From JBGAQP01 sp044220635 (lineage in GTDB: Bacteria > Pseudomonadota > Gammaproteobacteria > Burkholderiales > Usitatibacteraceae), in assembly GCA_044220635.1 (NCBI GenBank), contig JBGAQP010000015.1, positions 28,832-92,831 of the forward strand: a stretch of 64,000 nucleotides of DNA, given 5' to 3'. The notes under the pieces are model-generated. The model was not told the origin of the DNA. It did no database searches and worked only from the letters and a program-made list of their open reading frames with translations. Position 1 is the first letter of the stretch, and every line of letters starts with the position of its first letter. This document shows positions 34,590-43,566 of the stretch, piece by piece. A program made the position numbers and the translations under genes.

Positions 34590-34793
34590 TCCCTCGGTCA
34601 ACTGGGCCACCCGTTTGATGTGCTTGCGGTTTCCCTCCGCCAGTCGGTCTTCGGCGGTCAATCACCTAAATTGTTCGAGCGAACTGATAGGCGTCGTGGG
34701 CCGCACCCTGTTTACCACCCGATGGCTGGCATCCTCTGCATTCGGCAGGCGGCGGCATTGTTGTGCCCTCACATAGTTCGCTAGGCAACTGGA
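34590..34793. other. cassette junction without a clear attC
   Basis: 204 non-coding bases between two cassette genes. GTCTAAT (34584-34590) resembles an R'' box overlapping the upstream stop, and GTTGTGC (34760-34766, the same R' as attC3) or GCTAGGC (34782-34788) could be R'. I could not find well-paired L boxes, so any attC here is degenerate. Confidence 0.35.
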
Positions 34794-35465
34794 TTGCGCG
34801 TTTACAATTTCCTTCCAGCGGAGTTTGCTCTGAGCAACCTTGCTCTTCAGCGGTTGCGCATCTCCCGACTGGCCGACTTGAACGATCCGTTTGAACTTCT
34901 CGCTGTAAACGTTGGTGGCAACAAGGCGTTTCGCGTCAGGCTAGCGGCGTTGAAGAAGGAATTGCACACGAAGAACGGGCTTCTTTGCTTCAGCAAAGAT
35001 TGGCGGAACCCCGTTCTGTGGAGCCACTATGCAGCCAAGCACCATGGCATGTGCTTAGGTTTCGACATTCCGGATGGATACGGGAGGGAAATCCAGTACT
35101 CCACCGAGCGGATTGCCGCTCATATTGCAGAGGACGGTTCGCTGAAGCCAGATGAGGACTTTGTGGAGTCCCTCCTCTATACCAAGTATTCACACTGGGA
35201 GTATGAGCAGGAGGTCCGAGTATTCGTTCCACTTGCCTCTTCTACCGCGGAAGGCGGCTCGTATTTCATCCCCTTTTCAGACACTCTCAGATTGGCGCAT
35301 GTTGTGTTGGGGCCATTATGTGAGATTCCTATTGATCGAGTCCGTGCACTTGTGGCTCGAACTTGTGGCCCTGGCCCAATCTATGTTGATAAGGGACGGC
35401 TTGCCTACAAGTGGTTTAAGGTCGTCGAAGATGAGCGGTTCCGAGGTAAACCCGCAGTCGCCTAA
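34794..35465 (+). CDS. DUF2971 family protein
   Basis: 223 residues from TTG 34794. Diagnostic DUF2971 blocks: VYNFLPAEFALSNLALQRLR, RLADLNDPFELL, LLCFSKDWRNPVLWSHYA, KHHGMCLGFDI, LLYTKYSHWEYEQEVRVF. Family members are frequent in defence islands and integron cassettes; the biochemical role is unknown. Its TAA stop lies within the R'' box of attC3. Confidence 0.88.
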   Translation: MRVYNFLPAEFALSNLALQRLRISRLADLNDPFELLAVNVGGNKAFRVRLAALKKELHTKNGLLCFSKDWRNPVLWSHYAAKHHGMCLGFDIPDGYGREIQYSTERIAAHIAEDGSLKPDEDFVESLLYTKYSHWEYEQEVRVFVPLASSTAEGGSYFIPFSDTLRLAHVVLGPLCEIPIDRVRALVARTCGPGPIYVDKGRLAYKWFKVVEDERFRGKPAVA

Positions 35466-35525
35466 CAGCAGGATACAGAGGACTCCTACGCATCGCGGAG
35501 TAGCCGCTGAACCTGACAGTTGTGC
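35460..35525 (+). other. attC recombination site 3
   Basis: R'' GCCTAAC (35460-35466) and R' GTTGTGC (35519-35525; one mismatch to GTTRRRY). Left arm CAGGATACAGAGG pairs with right arm CCGCTGAACCTG with one extra A, again an extrahelical base. 66 bases. The gene upstream ends inside R''. Confidence 0.65.
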
Positions 35526-35544
35526 GCCGTAGGAGGTAGATCGG

Positions 35545-36276
35545 TTGCTTTGGTACGTCTTCGGCATCGCCCTTTACTGCTTCTTTCTTGAGCGCATGAA
35601 GCCCGGATGGGATCTGCCCTCCGTCCGCACGTGGCCAGTTCGGGTCATCTTGGTCAATCTGGTCCAGCTTGGCGTCGTCCTGACAGCCGGCATCACCTGG
35701 GAAGTCTGGCTCTCGTCGTGGTCGGTGTTCCAACTTTCCGCGCATATCGCTCCCGTCATCGGGGGCGTCATTGCGTACTTCATCGCGACGTTCGTCTTCT
35801 ACTGGTGGCACCGCTGGCGCCATGAGGTCGACCTCCTCTGGCGGTTGTTTCACCAGATCCACCACAGCCCCCAGCGGATAGAAGTCATCACGTCCTTCTA
35901 CAAGCATCCCGGTGAGATGGTCGTGAACTCGCTGATCGGAAGCGCATTGGTCTACACGTTCCTTGGCTTGTCCCTCGAAGGGGGTGCCGTGTATACCGCG
36001 TGCACCGCAATCGGCGAGTTCTTCTATCACACGAACGTCAGGACGCCGCAGTGGGTCGGTTACTTCTTTCAGCGGCCCGAGATGCACCGGATCCACCATC
36101 AATACAACCGGCACAAGAACAACTACGGAGACATCGTCTGGTGGGACATGCTCTTCGGCACCTATGAGAACCCGAAGGAGTTCGTCCACACCTGCGGCTT
36201 CGACGATCCCAAGGAGCAACAATTGGGCGCGATGCTGCTCTACAGGGACGTCCACGCGGGGCACAACGACAAATGA
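35545..36276 (+). CDS. sterol desaturase / fatty acid hydroxylase family membrane protein
   Basis: 243 residues from TTG 35545, chosen because AGGAGG lies 8 bases upstream. Four hydrophobic spans and the di-iron histidine clusters YWWHRWRHE, HQIHHSP and HRIHHQYNRHKNNYGD. Hydroxylates or desaturates a lipid in the membrane; substrate unknown. Lies between attC3 and a fourth attC-like hairpin in the same orientation as the other cassette genes, so it is probably a cassette, though its base composition is closer to the host. Confidence 0.85.
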   Translation: MLWYVFGIALYCFFLERMKPGWDLPSVRTWPVRVILVNLVQLGVVLTAGITWEVWLSSWSVFQLSAHIAPVIGGVIAYFIATFVFYWWHRWRHEVDLLWRLFHQIHHSPQRIEVITSFYKHPGEMVVNSLIGSALVYTFLGLSLEGGAVYTACTAIGEFFYHTNVRTPQWVGYFFQRPEMHRIHHQYNRHKNNYGDIVWWDMLFGTYENPKEFVHTCGFDDPKEQQLGAMLLYRDVHAGHNDK

Positions 36277-36277
36277 T

Positions 36278-36346
36278 GCTTGGCACGCGATTGCGGCCGG
36301 ACGGCCTCCACTTCGCTCGGTCCGCCGCTGAGCACTGGCGTTGGTT
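36278..36346 (+). other. attC-like site 4, right end of the array
   Basis: GCGGCCGGAC (36293-36302) pairs with GTCCGCCGC (36320-36328) with one extra base; the right arm CCGCTGAGCACTGGCGTTGGTT (36325-36346) resembles the corresponding arm of attC3. Core boxes GCTTGGC and GTTGGTT are degenerate. 69 bases, directly before the native-looking cupin gene. Confidence 0.5.
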
Positions 36347-36358
36347 CGATTGAGCGCC

Positions 36359-36730
36359 ATGCGCACAACTGCCTCCGCCGCGAAGCTCGCCGCCTCCCTC
36401 CCCGACCTCTGGTCCCCCCGGATCATCGCGGAGCTCGACGACTCCTACGTGAAGGTTGCGAAGGTGAAGGGCACCTTCGGCTGGCACGCGCACGACCACG
36501 AGGACGAGCTGTTCTTCATCCTCAAGGGGCGGCTGCGGATCGAGATGGAGGGCTCGGCGGTGGAGCTGGGCGAGGGCGAGCTCTTCGTCGTGCCCAAGGG
36601 CGTGCGGCACAACCCGGTGGCGGAGGAGGAGTGCCTCGTCATGTTCATCGAGCGGAAGTCCACGCTGCACTCGGGGAATGAGAAGAACGAGTGGACGAGG
36701 ACGATCGGGGAGCAGTTGGGGGTGGATTGA
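36359..36730 (+). CDS. cupin domain protein
   Basis: 123 residues. Single cupin barrel with both motifs: GWHAHDHEDELFFILKGRLRIEMEG (metal His/His/Glu) and GELFVVPKGVRHNPVAEEECLVMFIE. Small cupins of this kind are often mannose-6-phosphate isomerase-like or dioxygenase-like. High-GC native composition, just right of the cassette array. Confidence 0.88.
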   Translation: MRTTASAAKLAASLPDLWSPRIIAELDDSYVKVAKVKGTFGWHAHDHEDELFFILKGRLRIEMEGSAVELGEGELFVVPKGVRHNPVAEEECLVMFIERKSTLHSGNEKNEWTRTIGEQLGVD

Positions 36731-36739
36731 GTGGGCTGG

Positions 36740-36779
36740 ATTCCCGCCTACGCGGGAATGACATGTGGCGCGGGAATGA
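36740..36779. repeat. REP-like hairpin, second family (ATTCCCGC/GCGGGAAT)
   Basis: Stem ATTCCCGC (36740-36747) / GCGGGAAT (36752-36759) followed by GAC, and a repeated right half GCGGGAATGAC at 36770-36780. Two related copies lie at 52639 and 55185. Confidence 0.75.
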
Positions 36780-36793
36780 CGTAAGTTTGAGGA

Positions 36794-37453
36794 ATGCCCC
36801 GCCCCTCCGCTGACGACCTCGCCGCCATCCCCCTCTTCGCTTCCTTCTCCCGGAAGGAGCTGGAGGACGCCGCGAGGCGGTTCACGATCAACGAGTTCGC
36901 CAAGGGCGCGGTGGTTGCGGCCGAAGGCACGCGGCTCGAGCACTTTCACCTAGTCCTCTCGGGGTCGCTGCAGTTCTTCTTCGGCGACGAGGACGGGCAC
37001 CGGCTGCTGTTCGGGGTCGAGGAGCCGGGCGGGCACTTCGCGGACACGACTCTCTTCGGCGAGCCGATCCTGATGAACGTCAGCGCGGTCGAGCCGCTGC
37101 GGGTCGCCTCCATTCCGTTGCAGGAGTTCCACGCGATGCTGCTCCGCCACCCGAAGCTCGCGGTGGCGCTCCTCGCCGACGTCGTGGCGCGCCTTCGCCG
37201 GCTCCTCGGCCGCACCCGAATCCTCACGATGGAGGAAGTGTACGGGCGCGTGGTGAAGCTGCTCCTCGCGCGCGCGGCGCAGGCCGGGGAGAAGCGCCCG
37301 ATCGAGGGGCTCACGCACTCGGAGATCGGCGAGCGGGTGGGGGCCACGCGCGAGATGGTCGGCCGGATCCTGCGCGACCTCGCGAAGGGCGGCTACATCG
37401 CGATGGCGCGCGGGCGGATCACGGTGCTGCGCAGGCCTCCGCGGTGCTGGTAG
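36794..37453 (+). CDS. Crp/Fnr family transcriptional regulator
   Basis: 219 residues. Cyclic-nucleotide-like sensor barrel (IPLFASFSRKELEDAARRF, EHFHLVLSGSLQFFF, LFGVEEPGGHFADT), dimer helix and Crp winged helix (LTHSEIGERVGATREMVGRILRDLAKGGYI). No Fnr-type N-terminal Cys cluster, so it senses something other than oxygen through iron-sulfur. Target unknown. Confidence 0.92.
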   Translation: MPRPSADDLAAIPLFASFSRKELEDAARRFTINEFAKGAVVAAEGTRLEHFHLVLSGSLQFFFGDEDGHRLLFGVEEPGGHFADTTLFGEPILMNVSAVEPLRVASIPLQEFHAMLLRHPKLAVALLADVVARLRRLLGRTRILTMEEVYGRVVKLLLARAAQAGEKRPIEGLTHSEIGERVGATREMVGRILRDLAKGGYIAMARGRITVLRRPPRCW

Positions 37454-37546
37454 CGGCGGGCCGCGGGCAATGAGAAGTTTTTCCCTTGTGGCCAGGACGG
37501 CGGCGCGGGTAGCGTGGCTCCCATCGAAACAAGGGGGGACCGCACC

Positions 37547-38506
37547 ATGAATGCACGCCGCCAGTTGCTCGCCGCCGCCCTCGGGCTCGCGCTTTCCGCA
37601 TCCGCCCTCGCGCAGGACCAGACCATCCGCATCCTCGTGGGCTCGCCCCCTGGCGGCTCGACGGACCTCGTCGCGCGCCTCGCCGCGGAGAAGATGCGCG
37701 CTTCCCTCGGCGTGCCGGTCATCGTCGAGAACAAGCCGGGCGCGAGCGGGCAGCTCGCGGCCGAGCTCCTCAAGAACGCCGCGCCCGACGGCCGCACGCT
37801 CATGGCCTCGCCCATTGCCGTCACGGTGCTCGCGCCCCTCACGAGCGACAAGCTCCGCTACGACCCGGCGAAGGATTTCGCGCCCGTTTCGCTCGCCGCC
37901 AACTTCCAGTTCGCGCTCGCCGTGGGGCCGGGCTCGCCCGCGAAGAGCGTGCGCGAGTACGTGGCCTGGGCGCGCGGCACGCCGGCGAACGGCGCCTACG
38001 CGATCCCGCTCACCGGGGGCCCCAGCCACTTCCTCGGCGTGATGCTCGCCCGCGCGAGCGGCGTGGACCTCGCGCCCGTGCCCTACAAGGGGAGCGCCCC
38101 GATGGTCGCGGACATGATCGGTGGCCAGGTGCCCGCGGGCATCGCGCTCGTCTCGGACTTCGTGAAGCTCCACCAGGCGGGGAAGCTGCGGATGATCGGC
38201 AGCTTCGGCCCCGAACGCTCGCCGGCCGCGCCGGACATCCCGACGCTTCGCGAGCAGGGCTTCGCGGACTCCGAGGGCCTGGGCTGGATCGCGTTCCACA
38301 CCGTGGCGGGAACGCCGCAAGAGACGGTGGAGCGCCTCGCGAAGTCCGCCGCCGCCGCGATCCGGAGCCCCGACGTGAGCGAGCGGCTCCTCGCCGTCGG
38401 CCTCGAGCCCGTGGGCAGCACCGCGGAAGAGCTCGCGAAGCGCACGGCGGAGGACATCGCGCGCTGGTCCGCGCTGGTGAAGGCCTCTGGCTTCCGCGCC
38501 AACTGA
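37547..38506 (+). CDS. Bug/TctC-type periplasmic solute receptor
   Basis: 319 residues after AAGGGGGG. Signal peptide MNARRQLLAAALGLALSASALA, then the Bug fold: IRILVGSPPGGSTDLVAR, VENKPGASGQLAAELLKNAAPDGRTL, PYKGSAPMVADMIGGQV, GLGWIAFHTVAGTPQE. Receptor for tripartite tricarboxylate transporters or an orphan sensor; no TctAB genes are near. Ligand unknown. Confidence 0.93.
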   Translation: MNARRQLLAAALGLALSASALAQDQTIRILVGSPPGGSTDLVARLAAEKMRASLGVPVIVENKPGASGQLAAELLKNAAPDGRTLMASPIAVTVLAPLTSDKLRYDPAKDFAPVSLAANFQFALAVGPGSPAKSVREYVAWARGTPANGAYAIPLTGGPSHFLGVMLARASGVDLAPVPYKGSAPMVADMIGGQVPAGIALVSDFVKLHQAGKLRMIGSFGPERSPAAPDIPTLREQGFADSEGLGWIAFHTVAGTPQETVERLAKSAAAAIRSPDVSERLLAVGLEPVGSTAEELAKRTAEDIARWSALVKASGFRAN

Positions 38507-38548
38507 CGGCCGCGCGCCGCGCCGGCCGCGATTCCGGGGGCGCGGCGC

Positions 38549-39187
38549 ATGGCCGGAACCGACGGGCGGTTTGGCGAGTTCGTCACCACCGAGTCGCAGC
38601 TCCGCGAGATCGTCGGCCAACCCAGCCACCGCGTCCTCGGCAAGCACCTCACCGCGCTCGACGGGCACAGCCGCGCGTTCATCGGCCGGTGCCCGTTCGT
38701 GCTGGTGGCCTCCGCCGACGCCGCGGGCCACCTCGACGTCTCGCCCAAGGGCGACCCGCCGGGGTTCGTGCGCGTCCTCGACGATTCCACCCTCGCCATC
38801 CCCGAACGGCCCGGCAACCGCGCGGCGCTCACCTTCTCGAACCTCCTCGCCAACCCGCAGGTGGGCCTCCTCTTCCTGATCCCGGGGAAGGACGAGACGC
38901 TGCGCGCCTCCGGCACCGCGGCCATCGTGCGCGACCGCTGGCTGCGCGAGGAGATGGCGTTCCAGGGCAAGGTGCCCGAGCTCGCCCTCGTCGTGACCCT
39001 CGCCGAGGTCTTCTTCCACTGCGCCAAGTGCGTCGTTCGCTCCCGCCTCTGGGACCCCGCCGGCTGGCCTGCCCTCGACGGCCTCCCCTCGATGGCTCGC
39101 GCGATGGTGGACGCGGGGAGGCTCGCGGAAACCCCCGAGGAGATGCAGGCGCTGATCGAGAAGGACCAGCGGGAGCGGTTGTACTGA
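38549..39187 (+). CDS. pyridoxamine 5'-phosphate oxidase family protein (MSMEG_1061-like)
   Basis: 212 residues with the FMN-binding split barrel: FIGRCPFVLVASADAAGHLDVSPKGDPPGFV, LAIPERPGNRAALTFSNLLANPQVGLLFLIPG, LRASGTAAIV, and FFHCAKCVVRSRLW near the end. Such proteins are flavin-dependent reductases of unknown substrate. Lies 42 bases after the Bug receptor. Confidence 0.9.
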   Translation: MAGTDGRFGEFVTTESQLREIVGQPSHRVLGKHLTALDGHSRAFIGRCPFVLVASADAAGHLDVSPKGDPPGFVRVLDDSTLAIPERPGNRAALTFSNLLANPQVGLLFLIPGKDETLRASGTAAIVRDRWLREEMAFQGKVPELALVVTLAEVFFHCAKCVVRSRLWDPAGWPALDGLPSMARAMVDAGRLAETPEEMQALIEKDQRERLY

Positions 39188-39338
39188 GCGTGAGGCCCCG
39201 GCGCCTGACCCGGGCGAGGGAAAGCGCGTACGATTAACAGCCGCTTCATTTGACGCCACGCACTTAAGGGAGGTTTCCACCCCTTTCCGCGGTACTTCCG
39301 CCACCACCGCACCGCAGTTGTCTCTGAGGGAGGTCAGG

Positions 39339-42158
39339 ATGACTCGCATCGCCATGGGGCTTGGCGCCGCGCTCGCGGCCGCAGCCCTTTCCCTGTCCGT
39401 TTCCGACGCAGCGGCCCAGGCCGGGGTCCCGATCCAATCCTTCGAGCACCGCCTGGTGCCACTCCTCGGCAAGAAGCCCGACCCGGCCCGCCGCCTCGGC
39501 GTCGTCGAGGACGACAAGGGCTCCATTTCCGTCTTCCGCATGGGGCATGCCATCGTGAGGGTGCCCGAGGGGTCCGACTTGGACGCCCACTTGGCGCAAG
39601 CCGGCCTCACGCTGGTGGACCGCCGCTCGCCGGCGAAGGGTTCCTATACCTATCCCGAACGCGGGAAGGGCCCGGGCACGGCTCTCCAGTCGCGCAAGCG
39701 CGGCGCGCTTCCGCAGGTCCTCGACCGGACGGCCCTCGTGAGCTTCCCGCTGGGCCAGGTGGACCTCGCGGGCTTCCTCGCGGCGCTGGAAAGGGAAGGC
39801 ACGCGTTCCCGCCTGAAGGCTGCTTCGCACGAGGACGCAATCCGGACGCTCGCCTTCATCGCCGGGTATCGGGAGAAGTTCGGCAAGCGCGGCTTCCGGA
39901 TGGTCATGGACCAGGCCGTGTTTCCGTTCCAGCTCCTCGACACCACGAGCGAGGATCCGCTCGCCTACTGCAATGGCACCTGCGGCGATTCCCTGAGCGA
40001 TCCGTACTGGGCCATCACGAACATGCGCCGGGCGTGGCAGCTCGCACAGGTTGCCGACACCCCTTTCAACGACCCGCTGGAGGGCTTCTCTGACGGCACC
40101 CCCAGTGTCGCGATCGGGACCGTCCAGGGGCCGCCCATCCTCGCGATCGTGGACACCGGCTTCGCGACGACCGATGCCGACCACTCCCCCGACATCATCT
40201 TCACGTGGGGCACGCCGATCGGAGGTCCCGGAGCCACCAATTTCCACGGCACGCGCGTGTCGTCCGCCGCGGCATCCCCGGTGAACGACGGAGCGGGGGT
40301 CGCCGGTTCCTCGGTCTACTCCCGGAATTCGAGCGTGCCGCGCTTGCACGAGCGCGCCCAGATGGCGCTGATGTGGGCAGAGTTGGAGGAAATGTCGTTC
40401 TGGTCCCTCTCGCACACGATCATCGCGGCGATCGGGGGCGGGGCGGACGTCGTCAACGTCAGCATGGGCAACGAATGCGACTTCTGGTGCCGTGCTTTCG
40501 GTTTCGGCGACGAGTTGAGCCTGATGACCGATGCGCTGGCGTTCGCCGACTCCCAGAACGTATCCATCGTCACCTCCGCGGGCAACGGCCCCACGAACTC
40601 CTGCGGGGCCCAGCTCCAGGATCTGGCGGAGACCTTCATCATTCCGTGCGCGATGGCGCATCACAATCCCGTTTGCGTCGGCGCCATCGATCGCAGCGAG
40701 CGGAACGCCTGCAACTTCGGACCGAGCGTGGACGTCTGGGCGCCGGGGAGGGACGTCTGGGTGACTGCGTCTCCGGGCAGCTCCGGAGTTCAGCAACGCA
40801 GCGGGTCCAGCATCGCCTCGCCTTTCGTCGCCGGCGTCGTGGCCATGGCCGTCGGCGCGGCGGGCCGAAGCCTCTCCAGCTCGGAAGTGGACGCGGCACT
40901 GCGGGCCACTTCCCGGGCCTCGAGCGACCCGAGGGCGCCCCGGATTCTCGACGCCTACGCGTTCCTGCGGCGGTTCGTGAACGTGCGGGCCGATGCCTTC
41001 GAGCCCAACAATTCCTGGGACAACGTCACCGGGCCCGTCACGGAGCCGAACCTCCTTTCCACCCGGATGCCGTATGGAATCGGCACCGGCACGCCAGACG
41101 TGGACTGGCTGAACATCCCGGCCGACAATGCCTGCTCCACGTTGCGGTTCGATGTGCGATTCGTAACCGACCCGGCGGCCGGCGAGATGGAAGCGTCCGT
41201 GGAGTACGGACCGTGGAGCACCGGCATGGTGATCTCGGAGGACGTCCGGCGCTTCGAGTTCCCGACCGTCCGTGACCGGGGCTGGCCTTTGGACCAGCGC
41301 CTGGTCGGATTGCGCACCCAGGGCGCACTGCCGACGGGCTACCACATCTTCAATATCGCGATCCGGCCGAATCCGTTCCCTGGTGGCGAGGGCCCGCAGG
41401 ATCCCGCGACATGCAACGGGCGCGACGATGACTGCGACGGGGTGATCGACGAGGGCTTTCCCGACACGGACGGCGACGGCATCGCCGACTGCGTGGATCC
41501 CGACATCGACAACGACTGCGTCCTGAACGCCAGCGACAACTGCCCCCTCGTGCGAAACGCCCATCAGTTCTGTGCGATGGCCGACAATCCAGAACGCTTG
41601 CCGCTCCGGAGCTCGCGCGGATGCGGCGATCGCGCTTGCGCGAACGTGCGGGTGGACAACGAGGTTTCCGGCATCGGCGCGTCCATCGGGAATTGCTTCC
41701 GGCAATTCCCTCCCGAGAAGAACTGCTTCACCGATGGCTGCCCCTTCCCCGGGCCGATGATCCATCCGAAGATCGCGGCGGTCGTGCGCGACGCGATGAC
41801 CCTTCGAAACCAGCTGCGTGCGAGCCCGGCACACTACGAGGCGGTCCGTCCCGCGTTCGGGGTTCTGGACGGCTTCCGCGCGACGCCGGACGGGCGAGTG
41901 ATCGTTCCGCCGGAATTGGCTCCGAAGGCGGGCGGTCCGACCGTCACATTGGCCGGAACATCCCCGGATGCCAAGGCCGTCCAGGCCCGGATTGCCGCCA
42001 TCGAGGGCGCTCCGTCCTGCAAGCCGGTCTTCTCCTTCGACAAACGGCTGGGCGCCGCGCAGGGCAGGGTCGTGAACTGCTGGCGCAGTGTCATGGCGAA
42101 GCCCTGCCAGCTCGATACGAACAACGATGGCACCGGCGACGCCTGCCAGGGTCCCTAG
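39339..42158 (+). CDS. secreted subtilisin-like (S8) protease with MopE-type Ca-binding tail
   Basis: 939 residues from ATG 39339, with GGGAGG placed correctly; signal peptide MTRIAMGLGAALAAAALSLS. Catalytic triad: Asp272 (LAIVDTGF), His303 (FHGTRVSSAA), Ser491 (GSSIASPFVAG), oxyanion Asn416 (SAGNGP). After ~685 come MopE/thrombospondin-3-like repeats (CNGRDDDCDGVIDEG, TDGDGIADCVDPD, DNDCVLNASDNCP), then a ~200-residue Cys-containing C-terminal part. Secreted protease; partner gene may be the kelch lipoprotein next to it. Confidence 0.92.
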   Translation: MTRIAMGLGAALAAAALSLSVSDAAAQAGVPIQSFEHRLVPLLGKKPDPARRLGVVEDDKGSISVFRMGHAIVRVPEGSDLDAHLAQAGLTLVDRRSPAKGSYTYPERGKGPGTALQSRKRGALPQVLDRTALVSFPLGQVDLAGFLAALEREGTRSRLKAASHEDAIRTLAFIAGYREKFGKRGFRMVMDQAVFPFQLLDTTSEDPLAYCNGTCGDSLSDPYWAITNMRRAWQLAQVADTPFNDPLEGFSDGTPSVAIGTVQGPPILAIVDTGFATTDADHSPDIIFTWGTPIGGPGATNFHGTRVSSAAASPVNDGAGVAGSSVYSRNSSVPRLHERAQMALMWAELEEMSFWSLSHTIIAAIGGGADVVNVSMGNECDFWCRAFGFGDELSLMTDALAFADSQNVSIVTSAGNGPTNSCGAQLQDLAETFIIPCAMAHHNPVCVGAIDRSERNACNFGPSVDVWAPGRDVWVTASPGSSGVQQRSGSSIASPFVAGVVAMAVGAAGRSLSSSEVDAALRATSRASSDPRAPRILDAYAFLRRFVNVRADAFEPNNSWDNVTGPVTEPNLLSTRMPYGIGTGTPDVDWLNIPADNACSTLRFDVRFVTDPAAGEMEASVEYGPWSTGMVISEDVRRFEFPTVRDRGWPLDQRLVGLRTQGALPTGYHIFNIAIRPNPFPGGEGPQDPATCNGRDDDCDGVIDEGFPDTDGDGIADCVDPDIDNDCVLNASDNCPLVRNAHQFCAMADNPERLPLRSSRGCGDRACANVRVDNEVSGIGASIGNCFRQFPPEKNCFTDGCPFPGPMIHPKIAAVVRDAMTLRNQLRASPAHYEAVRPAFGVLDGFRATPDGRVIVPPELAPKAGGPTVTLAGTSPDAKAVQARIAAIEGAPSCKPVFSFDKRLGAAQGRVVNCWRSVMAKPCQLDTNNDGTGDACQGP

Positions 42159-42237
42159 GCACCCACTAGCCGCCACGCGCCCGGGTTGCCGGAGGTATTC
42201 GCGGAACTCACTTGCCGTTGCCAGAAAGGGGGGAACG

Positions 42238-43479
42238 ATGCGAATCCCGATGATCCTCTGCCAGGCGCGTGCCTGGGCACCGCTCGCGGCGCTCCTGCTC
42301 GCCGCCTGCTCCAGCTCGCCGTTCAAGCGCGCCGACCACGATGTCGCCTGGGTCACCGTGCCCGGAGTCGGCGATCGGATGCTCGTTGCCGGAGGAACGC
42401 GAGATGGAACCGTGCCGCTGGATACCGCCATCGCCTGGACGTCGCAGACGCAGCGTTATCAGGTGATCGGCACGATGTCCGGATTGCGGGGATGGGCGCG
42501 ACTGGCGCCCCACAGGACGGGGGGCCGTCTCGACGGGGTGATGCTCATCGGCGGCGATACGTTCTTCGTGGACTACTACCTGGAGGCCCGCTGCTCCATG
42601 CAGCGGGTCATCCGGCTCAAGCGCCAGAGGCTGCGCGACTTCGCCGTGGCCCGCACGCCGACCGGCCCGATCGTCATCGGCGGCGCCACCGCCTTCGCGG
42701 ATCACAACGGCGACCCCGACCTGATAAACGCCACGGGCTCGAGCGACACCAGCGCGGAGATCCTCTGGCAAACCGGGCTTGAGCTCAGCAAGTTCCCGCA
42801 CGAATGCGCATCGGCCGTGGGTCCCGCCTCGGGAACCGCGCTGCAGATCGGCGGCACGCGGGAAGTCCACATGAAGGTCTCCCGCGCGGGGCACACGGCG
42901 ACCGCGGTGGCCGGCTGGGCCGACCGTGTCCTTGTCGTCGGGGGAAGCTTCACGGATCGTCGCGCCGAAGCCTACAACCCCGCGTCGGGCGCCTTCGAGG
43001 ATGCCGGGTCCCTGTGGCAGCCGCGGCGGTTCCATACGGCGACGAAGGTGGCAGGCGACCACATCCTGATCGCGGGAGGACGGGTGGACGACGGCACGGG
43101 GGACGCTCCCCCGACGGCGACGGCGGAACTCTGGGACCGGACCATCCAGGTGTTCATTCCGCTTTCGCCGATGGCTACCGCGCGTTCGAATCACGCGGCC
43201 GTCCTCCTGGACGATGGGAGGGTCCTGTTGATCGGCGGCCGGGGACCGGGGGGCGAGTTCCTGTCGTCGTCGGAATTCTTCGACCCGGCGACGAGGACCT
43301 TCTCGCGGGGACCGACGCTTCGTCACGCGCGGTCGAACCACGCGGCCATTCATCGGTACGGCAACGTCTACGTCACGGGCGGCACGGGGCCGGACGGCAC
43401 GGTGGAGGAGATCGAGCACTTCGCGACGTTCCTGCCGAACCAGTTCTTCGCGGTGCAGGACCCGGTGCTGGGCCCGTGA
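42238..43479 (+). CDS. kelch-repeat lipoprotein
   Basis: 413 residues after AAAGGGGGG. Lipobox LLLAAC at residues ~19-24. Kelch-type blades repeat through the protein: RMLVAGGTRDG, GVMLIGGDTF, PIVIGGATAF, RVLVVGGSFTDRRAEAYNP, HILIAGGRVDD, RVLLIGGRGPGGEFLSSSEF, NVYVTGGTGPDG. A beta-propeller on the outer membrane is expected. Follows the secreted protease in the same direction after 79 bases. Confidence 0.88.
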   Translation: MRIPMILCQARAWAPLAALLLAACSSSPFKRADHDVAWVTVPGVGDRMLVAGGTRDGTVPLDTAIAWTSQTQRYQVIGTMSGLRGWARLAPHRTGGRLDGVMLIGGDTFFVDYYLEARCSMQRVIRLKRQRLRDFAVARTPTGPIVIGGATAFADHNGDPDLINATGSSDTSAEILWQTGLELSKFPHECASAVGPASGTALQIGGTREVHMKVSRAGHTATAVAGWADRVLVVGGSFTDRRAEAYNPASGAFEDAGSLWQPRRFHTATKVAGDHILIAGGRVDDGTGDAPPTATAELWDRTIQVFIPLSPMATARSNHAAVLLDDGRVLLIGGRGPGGEFLSSSEFFDPATRTFSRGPTLRHARSNHAAIHRYGNVYVTGGTGPDGTVEEIEHFATFLPNQFFAVQDPVLGP

Positions 43480-43566
43480 GACGTCGGGGCGAGTAACAAG
43501 TCCACAACAAAGGAGATCGGAGACCGGCGCAGAATCGGGCGGATTCCACCCCCGCGAGGATCCGCC

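Noticed and set aside
33001..36400. An integron integrase or attI site in the window
   Set aside because: No tyrosine recombinase frame was found here, and GTTGACT at 33104 alone is not enough to call attI.
36950..39610. An 886-codon reverse-strand open frame across several genes
   Set aside because: Arg/Gly/His-rich antisense of the Crp, Bug and PPOX genes, common in high-GC DNA; the forward genes carry clear families.
39264..42431. A 1055-codon reverse-strand open frame
   Set aside because: Opposite the subtilase, whose catalytic triad is plain on the forward strand; no domain seen in the reverse reading.
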